Below, piece by piece: positions 21,257-33,079 of a stretch of DNA of 64,000 nucleotides. Position numbers and translations under genes: made by a program. The stretch is from Hemileia vastatrix (taxonomy: Eukaryota; Basidiomycota; Pucciniomycetes; Pucciniales; Zaghouaniaceae), in contig JASXTE010000003.1 of the NCBI GenBank assembly GCA_030280995.1, positions 806,001-870,000 on the forward strand. Direction: 5' to 3'. The notes under the pieces were generated by a model. That model had not been told where the DNA came from, did not search any database, and saw only the letters and a list, made by a program, of their open reading frames with translations. Within the stretch, counting starts at the first letter, position 1; each line of letters opens with the position of its first letter.

Positions 21257-24200
21257 TTACATTTTTTTCAATGCAAGGGTCATTTTTATTTCATCCATTT
21301 TCTGAAATACTTTCCTTAAATGGATTAGGTGTTCATCAAAAGTTTTAGAGAACACTATGATGTCATCAATGTATACCATTAACCATCCCTCAATCATTTC
21401 ATTATGGAATGTTATATCCATTAACTTTTGAAATACTGATGGAGCATTTTTTGGTCCAAATGGCATTCTGACATACTTATAAATTCCCATGTGTGTTGTT
21501 ATCAACAAAAAGTTCTGTGAATTCTTTTCAACAGGAATTTGATGGTACCCTTTATTTCCATCTAGGCAACTTATATATTTAGCACCTTTAAGGGTAGCAT
21601 GTATAGAGGCAATCCTTGGCAAGGGATAAATATCATCTACTGTAAATGTATTTAATGCTCTATAATCACCGCACAGTCTTGCTTTATCTTGTTCATAAGA
21701 AATCAGCACTGGTGATATTACACAATATTTTGGTGTAGTTTCAACCTTCTCAAGAATGTTCATCTTTAATAACATCTTAATATTATCCTCTATGTCTTTC
21801 CTCTTCATTGGTGAAGCAGGATATGGTTTCTTTTTAAGACTAGCAGGAATATTATCCATGTCACAGGTTAAACTAATTTTCATTTCATGATCTTTTACAA
21901 GGCCAAGTTCATTTGTACCATGTGCAAAAGCCATTGGAAAAGCTTTAATTAATTCCAAAATATTATCTTTCTCAGTTTCACTTATCTGAGTGCCAAATGA
22001 TGCTTTTGAAATTTCTGTTTCCAGAAGTTCCATCTCATTGGATTCTCTTCCTTTAGACAGGGAATTTGTTACTGACTCAATGTGTAAGACTGTGTTAAAA
22101 GAATTTATTTTAAATTTCCTTTTACCATTCATGCCAATTGTAAAATTATTATTAGCAGGGTCTAATTTTACACCAAATTTAGTCAGAATATCATTTCCAA
22201 TGATAAAACAGTTACTACAATTTGTATTATCCATTACTACAAAGTCACAAGTTACCCTTACATAACCATGTTGGTGTTTGAAGAAAACAGCAGCTTTGTA
22301 TTTACCAATGGGGTGTAGTACTGATCCAAAACCTCTCCAATTTTTATTCTGAAGTGGTTCAAGCTTAAACTTGTATTCACTATCAATTTTCTGTAATGTA
22401 TTAGTGGAAACAACTGAACCAGCAGCTCCTGTGTCTAATACTATATTAACATTTTCACCAGAAATGATAGCTGGAACCATGATAGGTGTCATTTTAAAGT
22501 TATCAGCTTGTATATCCTTAATGATTTCAGCATCCTCAAAATTCATTAAAGATTCATTTGAGTCCATATTTAATATTGGATTTTCAAAGATGGACAAATC
22601 ATCTTCCAACATACAGACTTCATTTTCATCACTATATGAGATATTGCTGTCATAATCACTTGATTCTTTACTTTTTTCAGTTTCAGTTTCAGATTCACGT
22701 TGATTTTCAACAATATTTATGTTTTTCTCACATTTGTGACCTTTTACCCAAGGTTTGTTACACTTATAACAAGTATTTGTTTCATACTTTTTAGGTACTA
22801 CAGGTGCAGTAGGTTTTTTCTGCTTCTCCTGAAGTGTTTTTGAACTCTGAGTTTTTACAGGTTCAACATTTTGCTTATAAGTGGAATACCTTGATTCATA
22901 CTTATGGTTTAATAATATTTCATTGCAAATATTAATAAAGTCAGAATATTCAGTAACATTTAATGTTCTAGCTACAACAATGTCTCTGACAGATATAGGT
23001 AATTTGTATATTATCTTATCTTTCCATAAGTTAAAATCCATATGAGGCTCAATGGCTTTTAATATTTTGTTTAAATTCATTAAAAATACCATAGGTTTGT
23101 CACCATTCAACGGATTATACCTAGTCTTCTCATACAGTCTCTGCTGAGTAAGCCTGAATTTAGAACCTCCAAATTGTTTTTCAATAAGTTGTTTCCATTC
23201 AGCCCAGGAGTAGTCTCTACCCTCACTTAAGACAGCTTCAAACCATAATAAAGCAACATCCTTAAATAAAGAAATTAATTTTGATGTTATCTCTTCATCT
23301 GGTAACTTATATGAGAATTTCAAGTTGTCAATTCTTTGAATAAAATGTTGCCAATCAGAGCTGGCTTCCCCATCATAAGTTGGGTACTGATCTATTTTAG
23401 GCCAGTTCTTCTGATTGGATTTTATCTCACTAATCTTAGGTAGATTCAACAACTCATTTACTTTTGATAAATGGTCTTGAATTTCTTCCTGCACGGATTT
23501 GTGACTTACATTTTCAGATTTGACACTACCACCAGATGGTTTTAATTGTGGTGGTACAGGGAAGGAATGAGATTCACTTTTGCCAATGAAAGGATTATTA
23601 TTATATTGATTATACTTATGATTATCCTGGTTCATTAGTAGATTGGCAGTTTCAATCTCAACTTTAGTTAATCTTTGTAGCAGCTCAGAGACACTTTGAT
23701 TTGTCTGTGCAAAAGATAACTTTGTTCTTGATTCAGTTTTTAATAAGTGTGTTTCATATAATTTTTCTAACTCACAAAATTTGTTTGAAAGGTCATTATA
23801 TTTAATACTCAATGAATCATATTTAAAAGTTAGAGACAAATGTTCTTTCTCTAATTCTTTATTACGTGTTGCTAATTGAGAAATGTTCAATGTTAAGGAT
23901 GAAATTGTATCACTAGTGAGCTTAACTGTCTGTTCCTCACAATCAGTCATTCTATTCCACAATGCTGAAACAATTCTATGGACAGTTGGATTATTGTTAA
24001 AATATTCCATGTCCTCCTTTTCAATTTTCTCACTCTCCTGTGAACTTCTCATCTCACTAGTAGGTGGTTGCAACTGAGGATTAACTGTATTATCATTGTA
24101 TATAGTACTGTTATTATGGATAAAAGACAAGTCAGGTGTATCTACTCTAAAACCCAAATTTCTTAAATCCTCCTCTATTTTTTGTACAGATTTAACATCA

Positions 24201-24805
24201 ATAGAATTACCTATATTGTAATTATCAGTATTATGTCTAATCTGAGAGGGTAAGTTACTTACCAAGGGATGGTTGCCAGGCCTGATTTTTGGCGCTTTTT
24301 TCCCTTGTAAGGGTGAGCTGAGGAAGTCAGATGAGGGGGTGGATCCCTGTTGCAACTGTGGCTTGTCCACTGTTGGTGAAACCAGTCCCATTTCCATTTG
24401 TCTACCAGGATTTTCTCCTGGGAGTGAGTGGACCCTCCTTGGGTAGGGGGTTGCTGATTTGATTGATTGGGCTGGCCTCCCTTTAATTCTGCCATTGCCT
24501 GATTCATCTGCTGAAATCCTACCTTGCAATTGTTTTGCAACTGCTCTACTTCTTTGAACATGAGAGATTTTGATTCCTCTAGCTTCAGAACCTGTTTGGC
24601 CAGATGGGACAGTTGATCCTGAAGAGGAGGAGACGTCTTTTTGATAGTTATCTTTTTTAAGAGGGCGTCCTTTTCCTCTACACTCATGCTTTCTGGTTGG
24701 GGGTACTGTTGTCCCTCCATGGTGATGTCCTGGAAAGTTTCTATTAGCTTTAGACCTGGTATTATAAGCAGGCTGTTCACTTACACTATCCTGGGGAGCA
24801 CTCAT
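21257..24805 (-). CDS. Gypsy Gag-protease-reverse transcriptase (pol part 1)
   Basis: A 1182-codon frame starting MSAPQDSVSEQPAYNTRSK. A long polar and coiled-coil N-terminus (heptad-like around residues 280-370) precedes a retrotransposon Gag capsid domain (about 470-605, with YDGEASSDWQHF and FGGSKFRLTQQRLYEKTRYN). The zinc knuckle CYKCNKPWVKGHKC (about 680) is of the CX2C...GHXC type common in chromoviruses. The protease has LDTGAAGSVVS (about 790, intact DTG). RT runs from about 1027, with LCGDYRALN, YPLPRI, LDGNKGYHQIP and MVYIDDIIVFS (YIDD about 1144). The frame ends prematurely after LALKKM because of a frameshift in an A7 run. In the first 175 codons an overlapping frame also looks coding. 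Confidence 0.95.
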   Translation of the reverse strand: MSAPQDSVSEQPAYNTRSKANRNFPGHHHGGTTVPPTRKHECRGKGRPLKKDNYQKDVSSSSGSTVPSGQTGSEARGIKISHVQRSRAVAKQLQGRISADESGNGRIKGRPAQSIKSATPYPRRVHSLPGENPGRQMEMGLVSPTVDKPQLQQGSTPSSDFLSSPLQGKKAPKIRPGNHPLVSNLPSQIRHNTDNYNIGNSIDVKSVQKIEEDLRNLGFRVDTPDLSFIHNNSTIYNDNTVNPQLQPPTSEMRSSQESEKIEKEDMEYFNNNPTVHRIVSALWNRMTDCEEQTVKLTSDTISSLTLNISQLATRNKELEKEHLSLTFKYDSLSIKYNDLSNKFCELEKLYETHLLKTESRTKLSFAQTNQSVSELLQRLTKVEIETANLLMNQDNHKYNQYNNNPFIGKSESHSFPVPPQLKPSGGSVKSENVSHKSVQEEIQDHLSKVNELLNLPKISEIKSNQKNWPKIDQYPTYDGEASSDWQHFIQRIDNLKFSYKLPDEEITSKLISLFKDVALLWFEAVLSEGRDYSWAEWKQLIEKQFGGSKFRLTQQRLYEKTRYNPLNGDKPMVFLMNLNKILKAIEPHMDFNLWKDKIIYKLPISVRDIVVARTLNVTEYSDFINICNEILLNHKYESRYSTYKQNVEPVKTQSSKTLQEKQKKPTAPVVPKKYETNTCYKCNKPWVKGHKCEKNINIVENQRESETETEKSKESSDYDSNISYSDENEVCMLEDDLSIFENPILNMDSNESLMNFEDAEIIKDIQADNFKMTPIMVPAIISGENVNIVLDTGAAGSVVSTNTLQKIDSEYKFKLEPLQNKNWRGFGSVLHPIGKYKAAVFFKHQHGYVRVTCDFVVMDNTNCSNCFIIGNDILTKFGVKLDPANNNFTIGMNGKRKFKINSFNTVLHIESVTNSLSKGRESNEMELLETEISKASFGTQISETEKDNILELIKAFPMAFAHGTNELGLVKDHEMKISLTCDMDNIPASLKKKPYPASPMKRKDIEDNIKMLLKMNILEKVETTPKYCVISPVLISYEQDKARLCGDYRALNTFTVDDIYPLPRIASIHATLKGAKYISCLDGNKGYHQIPVEKNSQNFLLITTHMGIYKYVRMPFGPKNAPSVFQKLMDITFHNEMIEGWLMVYIDDIIVFSKTFDEHLIHLRKVFQKMDEIKMTLALKKM

Positions 24806-25316
24806 ATTGTTCAGAATAACAATATTTTACGTCTTCAAAAGGAAAAAACTCTGTGGAATTAGCAGACAAAAGATATTAGTAATTATATTACTACTAAAAA
24901 AGCAATGGAGCTTACCCTGAATTTATATCTTTATTTATTTAAATAAAATATAAGAAAAATTCGAAAAAATCTGTTAAAAATATAATAATAAGTTTAACTA
25001 GACCTCTATAAGGGTGAATAATTAGCTTACCAAGCTTTAGCCAAATACCAATTTTATTGGGTGTTATATTGGTGTCCAAATACCAAGTGAAATTGGGTTT
25101 ATATTGGGTACAGTTACTACTGTAAATATCTAATTTTTATAATAAAAAATTAGTACAATTATTATAAGGATTCTTTTCCGCAATCAATGAGTTATGATGA
25201 CCCACTAATATGCAGCAGACCCAAATATTTGGTTAATTTTGAGTTGTACTAAGGTAAAAATCACGTCCCAAGGCTTATACTAAATAATAAGTAAAATATA
25301 AGGAAAGACCCCCAAT
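24806..25316 (-). other. Gypsy 5' untranslated leader and primer-binding region
   Basis: 511 bp between the 5' LTR and the gag start. The bases next to the LTR on the minus strand read ATTGGGGGTCTTTCC, the position of a tRNA primer-binding site; I could not match it confidently to a tRNA. Confidence 0.55.
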
Positions 25317-26493
25317 TGTCAGTACAGTCTAGTATATAAGTATGATATAATAGTGTTATTTTATGGTCCTACTACTTATTAATAAATGATTTAGTTATTA
25401 AACCTCAGGGGAAGACTAATAGAATAGTTATACTCAAATTAAACTCACAATACTTGGATTTAAATGCGTGCTAGTGGTGGAAAATAGAAGAATAAAATAT
25501 AGTTATAGCTTTTATAAAGATAATATCAATTTATAAGGGCTTTATAATATATTTCTGAATGTTAATAATTGTAGTGTAATGTTTATTTGAAGTGTAGTAA
25601 TTGAATGATGATAATAAACCGTCAAAATCCCTCCTTACTTATACCCAAATCCACTGGAGTGCACAGACCTTCAATCCAGATGATGTCACTGCTATCCCCG
25701 GCAATTACAGCACTGTGAGGACCCATCACCTCCCCATGGCGTCCACTTCAAGCAGTTTCAACACCCAGACCTCCAGTAAGGACCCTCCATCACTATTAAT
25801 AATAACACAGAGCCATACCATAAATAGAAATCCCAGATAAAAGCGGATACCATAAAGAAACAGGTAAAATAAAAGATCAAAAAGAGATTTAATGAAACTA
25901 AAAGCATATAAAGGAAACAAATAAAATGTCCAAGCCCCCAATAACATCCCCAAGCATCCACATTAACCCAAAAACATATTTCCAACCCATAAATCCGTGA
26001 ATAACCATCCAAGGAAGTAATTTTAGTTGTCCAAACTGGGTGTAGGCGCCTGATATAGGTGTCTATGCTTCTGTAGGCGTTGTGAGTCCACTGATTTCGT
26101 CCATATGACCTAAAATAAGCAGAAAAACAAAGGTTATAGGCTATTAAGGGGCTAAAACCCACTTATATACCTAAATATACATAATATACTGCATATTTCA
26201 CTGAATATGAGATTTATGTATACATATAAGCTTATGTATGTCAATAATTACTTCATATCACTTAAGATAAGTATATTATGACTCCATTAACACCTTAATA
26301 AGTATTATTAGGCCATGGATAAGCTATTTAAACTATTATAAATTATATAATAGAATAATAATTATATATATATATCATAAAATAATATATATTATTATTT
26401 TAACCTTATTTTTAAGATATAAGCTTAATCTAGTTAAGGTTATCTTATTTTAAGCATAAGAAATACTCAGTCCTAAGGATATTTAGGCTGACA
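25317..26493 (-). repeat. 5' LTR of the Gypsy element
   Basis: 1177 bp, identical by eye to the 3' LTR apart from one substitution. It contains the promoter in minus-strand sense. Confidence 0.95.
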
Positions 26494-26498
26494 AAATG

Positions 26499-27220
26499 GG
26501 TCAAGGGTTTCATCCAGAACAGAGGGGTCTATGTCTATTTCTAAATGTCTCTATGACATTTCAGTAAGAGTAAACTATTAATGTGAATTTTGGGAATGAT
26601 ATTAGCGGTAAAAGTTTTCTTGATAGAAGATTGGAAAGGTTTTTGTTAATGGATGTGCATAAATTGGATGAGGCTTCAAAAAACACTTGAATCAAGACAT
26701 CACCTGCAATTAATAGAATCAGTATCATGCTGAGATAACGTATGGGTGTTTATTTTAAAACAAAGAGTTCACAGTGCATTTTTTTGTTCACTAGTTGAAA
26801 GGTTCCAAAACCTTTCATCAAAGATGAGGGATGATGCCAAAAATTTGAGGCATATTCCATAAAGGGTTTGATACCAAAAAGTCCCAGTTTAAGAAAGGAA
26901 GTGTGAAAGAACCACTATCAACCAGAAGTAAATCTGTTGGAAATTCCTAGCAGTAGGAGTGATTTAGTGATTATCATTTTAATATGAGGTTTGAAGGATA
27001 GGGTCTGATCAATCATTATCCCCAGCCACTTGGCTATATTCACCAGGGGAAATATTCTCATCATTTAAACAAATAGGTTCCTTCAACCACCTATTTTTTC
27101 ACTTATATAAATAAATAAAGTTATTTCTGGACAAGTAAAAGAAGTTACCTCATATTTTACCCCATTACACAGCTTGATATAATATGTCTAGCACAATTCT
27201 GTGCAAGTGAGAATCTTTTG
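26499..27220 (-). pseudogene. LINE remnant, reverse-transcriptase C-terminal region (upstream half)
   Basis: Minus-strand translation near 27,000-27,050 gives KWLGIMIDQTLSFKPHIKM, the WLG..iD..LsF..H motif after the palm of LINE reverse transcriptases. Further on, LGLFGIKPFMEYASNFWHH corresponds to the following G....Y....W block. Stops and frame changes show decay. It continues across the Gypsy insertion into the RNase H part at 17,230-17,645. Confidence 0.6.
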
Positions 27221-27416
27221 CACTTAATGTGAGTTTTAAACTTTCTTTCTCAATATTTTTAAAAATTTTTTTAAGATTTATGTTACATAAGCCCTAAAAC
27301 CCATTAAGGTCTGTTTCTATGCCCACTTAAAAATGAATTTTTTATTTTCTCTTAAAGTTAAGAAAATTGACTCCAAGAATAAAAAAAAGCCACAATTTCA
27401 TATATATGTGAACAAT

Positions 27417-27668
27417 CACCACACAATATAGGGGATGGACTTGCTAGAAAGTCCACAACCTTGGACCCAAATTAACCACAGAGTTAAAAAAAATTGAGCT
27501 ATTGACAAAGGAACCATACAATCAGAGATGAAAACGACTCAGATCAACAGTTTAAGGTGCGTGCTTAACTAGATTTCAGTATGAGTTCAGTTTGATTTTT
27601 TTCTGAGTTTCATCTGGGTTCTGTTGTTGGGGACTTGCTAACAAGTCCACCCCCTATATTTCATAGTG
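27417..27668. mobile_element. 252-bp CAC...GTG TIR element (copy B)
   Basis: Left end CACCACACAATATAGGGG, right end the inverted match (CCCCTATATTTCATAGTG). AAT is duplicated at 27,414-27,416 and 27,669-27,671. The subterminal palindrome-like GGACTTGCTAGAAAGTCC and GGACTTGCTAACAAGTCC are retained. It is non-coding and homologous to copies at 39,213, 50,266 and 61,536. Confidence 0.85.
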
Positions 27669-27671
27669 AAT

Positions 27672-30060
27672 TGTTCAAAGATTTGTTTTTATTCAACATG
27701 ATTCTCAGAGAAACTTTGTAAATTAATGATTGTACCATTTGAATTTATGAAAAACCTTCTGGATTAATTTCATGTAAAATGATACCTTCTATCTTGATAC
27801 TTTCATGTCCAGTGCTACTATAGCCAATTCACATAAGCCTGTGGCAGGAAATATTTTCAACTTCAAAGTTTCACCTGAAAATAATATTTTTCAAATCAAC
27901 ATAGAATTCTATGTTCCTGTATCCAACCTCTTTTAATAGTGAAGTTATTTTTTGTGAGAACAATTTTTAAAGTTTTGTCAAAATTTTGTCAACTTTTTTT
28001 TGACCTACCTGAAATCTTACAAAAAAAAAGAGGCAGTTTTGTGAAAAATATCATAGTAGAAATTAAAAATTTTTGCAAAAGAAAACCATTTTATCATATT
28101 TATTTAGGACTTTCTTACAATCTCACTCAAATAAGCACATGGAGGAAAATTTTATCAAATGTTTTTATTGAGAAGGCAACTCTATGTTTTGCAATTTAAA
28201 ATTAAGTATGGGACTAAGGGTGTATAATTTTTAAGGATAGGACTGTTATCAGGCCTCTTTACATTTGATTACAAGCCCATAATTGGGGGTTAAAATTAGC
28301 AAGTGTGATTTTTTGTTTAACCTATATTTTATTGCTTTAATTTTTTTTGAATCAGTGAGTATAACTGAGAAACTTTACAGTTCCCAGAAAAAACTCATTA
28401 TCACCCTGCATACATATTTTTGTTTTCAACTGCTTCCCATCTTTCTCTCTTAAAACCATAATAACTGAGATAACCTCAAGACTCATGATAATGTAAATTT
28501 TTCTTTTGATCTAGAATATGGGATCTTTTTTCTCTCATTTACCTGTTTTTTTTAGCTAACTTGATACTGAAAAAAATGCAATTTTTTCCATTTTGGGCTA
28601 TGTATGAAAGTTTCCTGATGTAAAAAATGACATTTCACACCTCAAATTTAGGCCCAGATCAAATTAAGAGGACTTCAAAAACCTCAAAATTTTTGAATCT
28701 TTAATTTTTCTCTTTGAAAAAATATATCATGAAAACAGTCAAAATATCCCCACTCAAAGGGGTCTCTCCATCCGAATGAGGCAAAAAATTACTTGTAAAT
28801 AATCCATAATACTTCTCTTTGTATTTCCAATTTTTTCTTAATTTGTTTTTGATACTGTTTTACTCTATCCTATTGAGGCTTTATCCATTACAAGTTACTT
28901 TTCTTTCAGTTTTATTGCCTTCATCACTGACTTAAAAGTTTACCTTTGGCTGAATTTTTTCTTTTTCTTGGTTTTTGTCTTTCTGGATTTGGATAAATTT
29001 TAAAGTCACTAGTAAAAGTCCAAAACTCTTTAAAGCTCTTTTCAAATCAAATTGGCTGCTATCACATAGGTGAATTTTAGTTATTAATGGTTTGTGGCAC
29101 TTGGATGGCTGCTGATAATAATGTTTTTTTATTTATTTCTATTTAATTTTTTTTAGTAAATAATCTGCATGAAAGGAGTGCTTTCATCTAGTGAAGGCTT
29201 CATTGTTGTCAGAAAATTGGCTTTGAGAGTGATAAAAATGGCCAATTTTAAGATTCATGATTACATAAAAATGTGTGAATGAAATAAAAATCTGATATAA
29301 TATTTGAATTCTATGCACAAAAGAGAATGGGAATGAACTATTTGTTAATGGTTGTTGCATGCTATGTTTGTGACTTACTGTAAAATAAAAAGTGATGAGA
29401 ATTTGATTCTGGGTACTTTAAATGCTCTTACATTTTTTCTTCATAGATCCTATAGTTTCAAGATAATAAATGACCAATTATTTGACTATTCCATGGTATT
29501 CTGATCCAATAGAGGTAGATAAAAGTTTTACTGTGATAAAATATGCTATTTGAGCACAAAATAATGATTGGAAACACTCAAGTAAGTTGAATAAAAAATT
29601 ATTAAATACCAAAATGTGATATATTATTACCAAACTATGATGGAGGAGTAGAAAATGGTAAAATAAAAAAATTAGCAAATGATGAAATTCAATATTTGAG
29701 AATAAAAGTCTGATAAAAAGTAGCAAGTCAGATGTTTAAAAAACAAAGAAATGATGAAATGTGATTATTTATTATTAAATTATAATTAAAAATTGACAAT
29801 TGGGACCAGTAACTAGTTATCAAATGAAGAAATGGGATATTGGAAGGTGAAATTGTGATAAAAACATTCTAAATGAGACCTATAAATAATATGAAGAGCT
29901 GTGAAAATTAGTATGAAAAAATGAAGTGGGAAACAACTTAAAGGGAATGTTACAATGAGATGAAGAAAATTTATTGAATGAGTTCTGGTCAAATGATGGT
30001 CAAGAAATGGGTTAATTCTAGAAATATGTAGGATGAATGCAGTGAAAAGAAAAAAAAATA
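27672..30060. other. AT-rich DNA without recognised genes
   Basis: About 2.4 kb. Short open frames (for example 27,939-28,199 plus and 29,478-29,726 minus) have skewed Phe/Leu/Lys composition and no motifs. No repeat shared with other parts of the window was seen. Confidence 0.4.
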
Positions 30061-30063
30061 ATT

Positions 30064-30103
30064 GTGGAGTTGCATGCAGGTCCCCCCTTGATTTTTCCTG
30101 GTG
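30064..30103. repeat. Isolated right end of a CAC...GTG element
   Basis: Ends TTGATTTTTCCTGGTG and carries TTGCATGCAGGT about 22 bp inside, the layout of the ends at 33,080-33,292. No matching left end was found. Confidence 0.4.
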
Positions 30104-31145
30104 AAGTCTGTTATGATATTTGAAGTCTACCAAGTCTCAAGGGTGAGAATGAAATATTATAACCTGATGGTTTCATAAAAAATTTGAGACTTATACAAAA
30201 AGTAAGTGACAATTTTTTCTGTGATCCTACTGTAAAGTCCCCGAAAATATATCCTTACAGTTCTTGTCACACAGGCCCATCATTAACGACCATTTTCATG
30301 CTGGCCAAAGGTGATGTGAAGGAAGTGATGTACAGTTGTTAATAAAGCAATATTTATATATCATATATCTATTTAATATTCTAAAATGGGTGATTAAATA
30401 GATGTCAGGTGGGAATGTGCTATATTGATAGAGTATATGTAGGAAATGGTGTTTGGTAATGTCCCCATCCAATCTCATTCAAACAAAAAAAATACAAATA
30501 TTATTCAATTGGGTTTCACTTATAATTCACTGCTTTTATTAATATTAATACACTTAAGCCAACATGGATAAGCTCCATAAATTATTATCACTGGGAAAAG
30601 GTGTAAATCCTCTTATTAATAACTGGAAAGATGTAGTTAAAATTTAATTTATCTAGGTGACTGATAGACTTTATTGAATAGTTTAGTCAAGTGAGTATTA
30701 AAAATTTATGTCATTGATTAAGAAAAGGATAAATCTCCAATATTTTATATTCAGATATTCTCTCACTTTCCTATCCATCATCTCATGAATCTATATATCT
30801 TTTCCTCCCATCCTGGGGAATCATTTCTCTTTATTTACCTTAAAATCCAATTCTTATTTTTTCATTATTTACCCCTAGTATGGTTACCTGTAAGTCAGAA
30901 AAACAATAAAATTCTACTAAAAGTTGCACTCTAATTTTTTTCAAGTTATTAGAAAAATAAATAATCTTATTCAACTATTGTCTAATTTTCAATTATAAAC
31001 TTGTCATCCCTCATAATACAATTATTTAATCCTTAATTTTTAATGCTGTGTCTTTTTTCATAATTCTACCATCTACTTTATTTCACATAATCTCTTTTAA
31101 CCACCTGTGAGTACTATATATGCTAGATTTTTAAGCACTCATATC
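30104..31145. other. AT-rich DNA, nothing recognised
   Basis: No gene, RNA or repeat could be assigned. Confidence 0.4.
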
Positions 31146-31148
31146 TGA

Positions 31149-31642
31149 CACTATGTTCAAAAGGTCTGAGTTTTTTGCATTGTGACACACCATTGCATTC
31201 ATTTCATCCAGTTAAAATCAAAAACTACAATAAAAACTCTGATGCTTTTTCATTACTACAGCTGAACTGTCTCTAAAACAATTGGTTGAGCATCAAAACT
31301 CTCAACCTAAGCAGTACCTGTTCATTTTTTTTGCATGTACTTTCCCCTTAGCTGCCTTGAAGTGCCCTGTGCATCCGTTTATTAAGCCCAATCATTCTTT
31401 CTTTATATCATTGAAAAACTGGTGCACACAGCACTTCAAGGAAGCTGAGGGGAGAGTCTGTGCCAAAAAAAATGAACAGGTATTGCTGAGGTTTAGCGTT
31501 TTGATGCTCAACCAATTGTTTTAGAGATAGTTCAGCTGTAGTAATGAAAAAGCATCTTTATTGTAGTTTTTGTTTTTAACAGTGAGAAATGAATGCAATG
31601 GGGTGTTTCAATGAAAAAAACTCAGACCTTTTGCACATAGTG
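31149..31642. mobile_element. 494-bp foldback element, CACTA-like ends
   Basis: Nearly the whole element is one palindrome: arms of about 235 bp (31,149-31,385 and 31,412-31,642) around a loop of roughly 30-50 bp. Ends are CACTATG and CATAGTG, with TGA duplicated outside (31,146-31,148 and 31,643-31,645). Arms share TTGGTTGAGCATCAAAAC and CTTCAAGG(A/C)AGCT blocks. The 80-codon open frame within it is a by-product. Confidence 0.88.
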
Positions 31643-31649
31643 TGATGTG

Positions 31650-33079
31650 GCTACAAGTAATGAATATAAAGAATAAGTCCCCATCCCTGATTGGTCCTCA
31701 TTAATTCCTGTCCACTGCAGGTAATTTATTTTTTCTCTTCATTTTTCGCTTCTAGATGTCCTTTTATTTACTCCTCCTCTTTCTTCAAATAAATTTCATA
31801 TCTATATACCCTTAGGTGTTTGCTTCTGTCATCCTATAGTCTGAGATTCACTTTACTTACTTTGAGTTGTTGCTACTACCAAAAGGTATATTTTTATTAA
31901 TCTACAATTAATAAATTCTTTATAATTTTCTAATCTCCTTCCTAAAACATTATACAATTACTTCCTGTCCACTTCAGGTATTTTCTTCTGTCATCCTTAA
32001 GTAAGAGGTTCCATTTACTTACTTGGAGTTATTAATAATACCTTTAAGGATCCTTTTTCCTTCTCACACATGTCACTAGAAGAACTGAAATCTGCCAAAA
32101 ATATCTGATCTCTAAAACACTCTGAATTCACCTTTTGATCATTTCTTGAAAGGTTGAATGAAAGGAAGAAAGTCAAAAGTAGATACTTCACAGATCAAAC
32201 CAAATGCATGCCGCAGCTGAACCGACCCCCCTGAGATAAGTGAAACTCTCACCTTACCAAAGTTTCATAGTTTATGACTTGTAGCAATAGTCTCAGGGGG
32301 GGCACCTGCTGGTAAAGATTTCCTTATTTCTTTCAATTTTCCTAGATATTTTTAATGAAGTCAGATTTTTTTCTCTTCTCTATTTAAAAATTTTACACTC
32401 AAATTTGAAAAGATGGCTTTTCTCCAAGTTCTAAATTCACTTTATCAAAAATGTGAAATGTAAAAGAAATATTTTCTGTTATAGTTTCAAGCTAAGATAC
32501 CTGTAATGTACAGACGTCTCTAATCTAGAAAATATATGGTATAATAAAAAATGTGATGTTTTGTGGTTTTTACATAGAAAATAATAAGTTTTGAGGATAT
32601 GATTTTGGGGACTGTACAGTGACTAGAAGGTCTACCAATTGCCTCTACATCAATCTCTCACTTAGACACTAAGTTTCTCAAATATCTCCAAAATGTTTAA
32701 GCTTATAATTATTTTTTCTTTTAAGAACTGATATATCAAGGGCTTTATTTTTCATAAATTCAACCTATTATAATGCTAAAAAACTTCATAGGGGGTATCA
32801 AATCTAGAAATTTGTAACTATTTAAAAGGTATTTCACAACACAAAAAGAAAGCCACAAATTTGACATTAGTTCTCAATATAAAAGTATTTTTTGGGGCAC
32901 TATATTTCATATTTTAAAAAATAATCAGGGCTGATTTGGTGAAAAAAGAGGTATTTTGAAATGGAAGATTTCTAATTTGATACCCCCTAATATTTGAGAT
33001 TCTCAGAATTTTCTCACATTTTAGGTACCTCTCCTAAGTTGATTTCTTATATGATGAGTTTTTGCTAATAAGTCCACTT
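31650..33079. other. AT-rich DNA with a small inverted repeat
   Basis: No gene seen. CCCCCCTGAGA at about 32,227 and TCTCAGGGGGGG at about 32,291 form an inverted pair 55 bp apart, perhaps the core of another decayed TIR element. Confidence 0.35.

Larger units (their letters stand above)
17646..26493 (-). mobile_element. Full-length Ty3/Gypsy chromovirus (LTR retrotransposon)
   Basis: Two 1177-bp LTRs (17,646-18,822 and 25,317-26,493) flank an 6.5-kb interior coding on the minus strand. The AAATG duplication is present at 17,641-17,645 and 26,494-26,498. By eye the LTRs differ at a single position (about 18,048 G versus 25,719 A), so insertion was recent. Domain order is Gag, zinc knuckle, protease, reverse transcriptase, RNase H, zinc-binding integrase, chromodomain: the Gypsy order, with a C-terminal chromodomain marking a chromovirus. 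Two frameshifts interrupt pol. It inserted into a LINE remnant. The solo LTRs at 1898 and 5384 belong to the same family. Confidence 0.97.
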
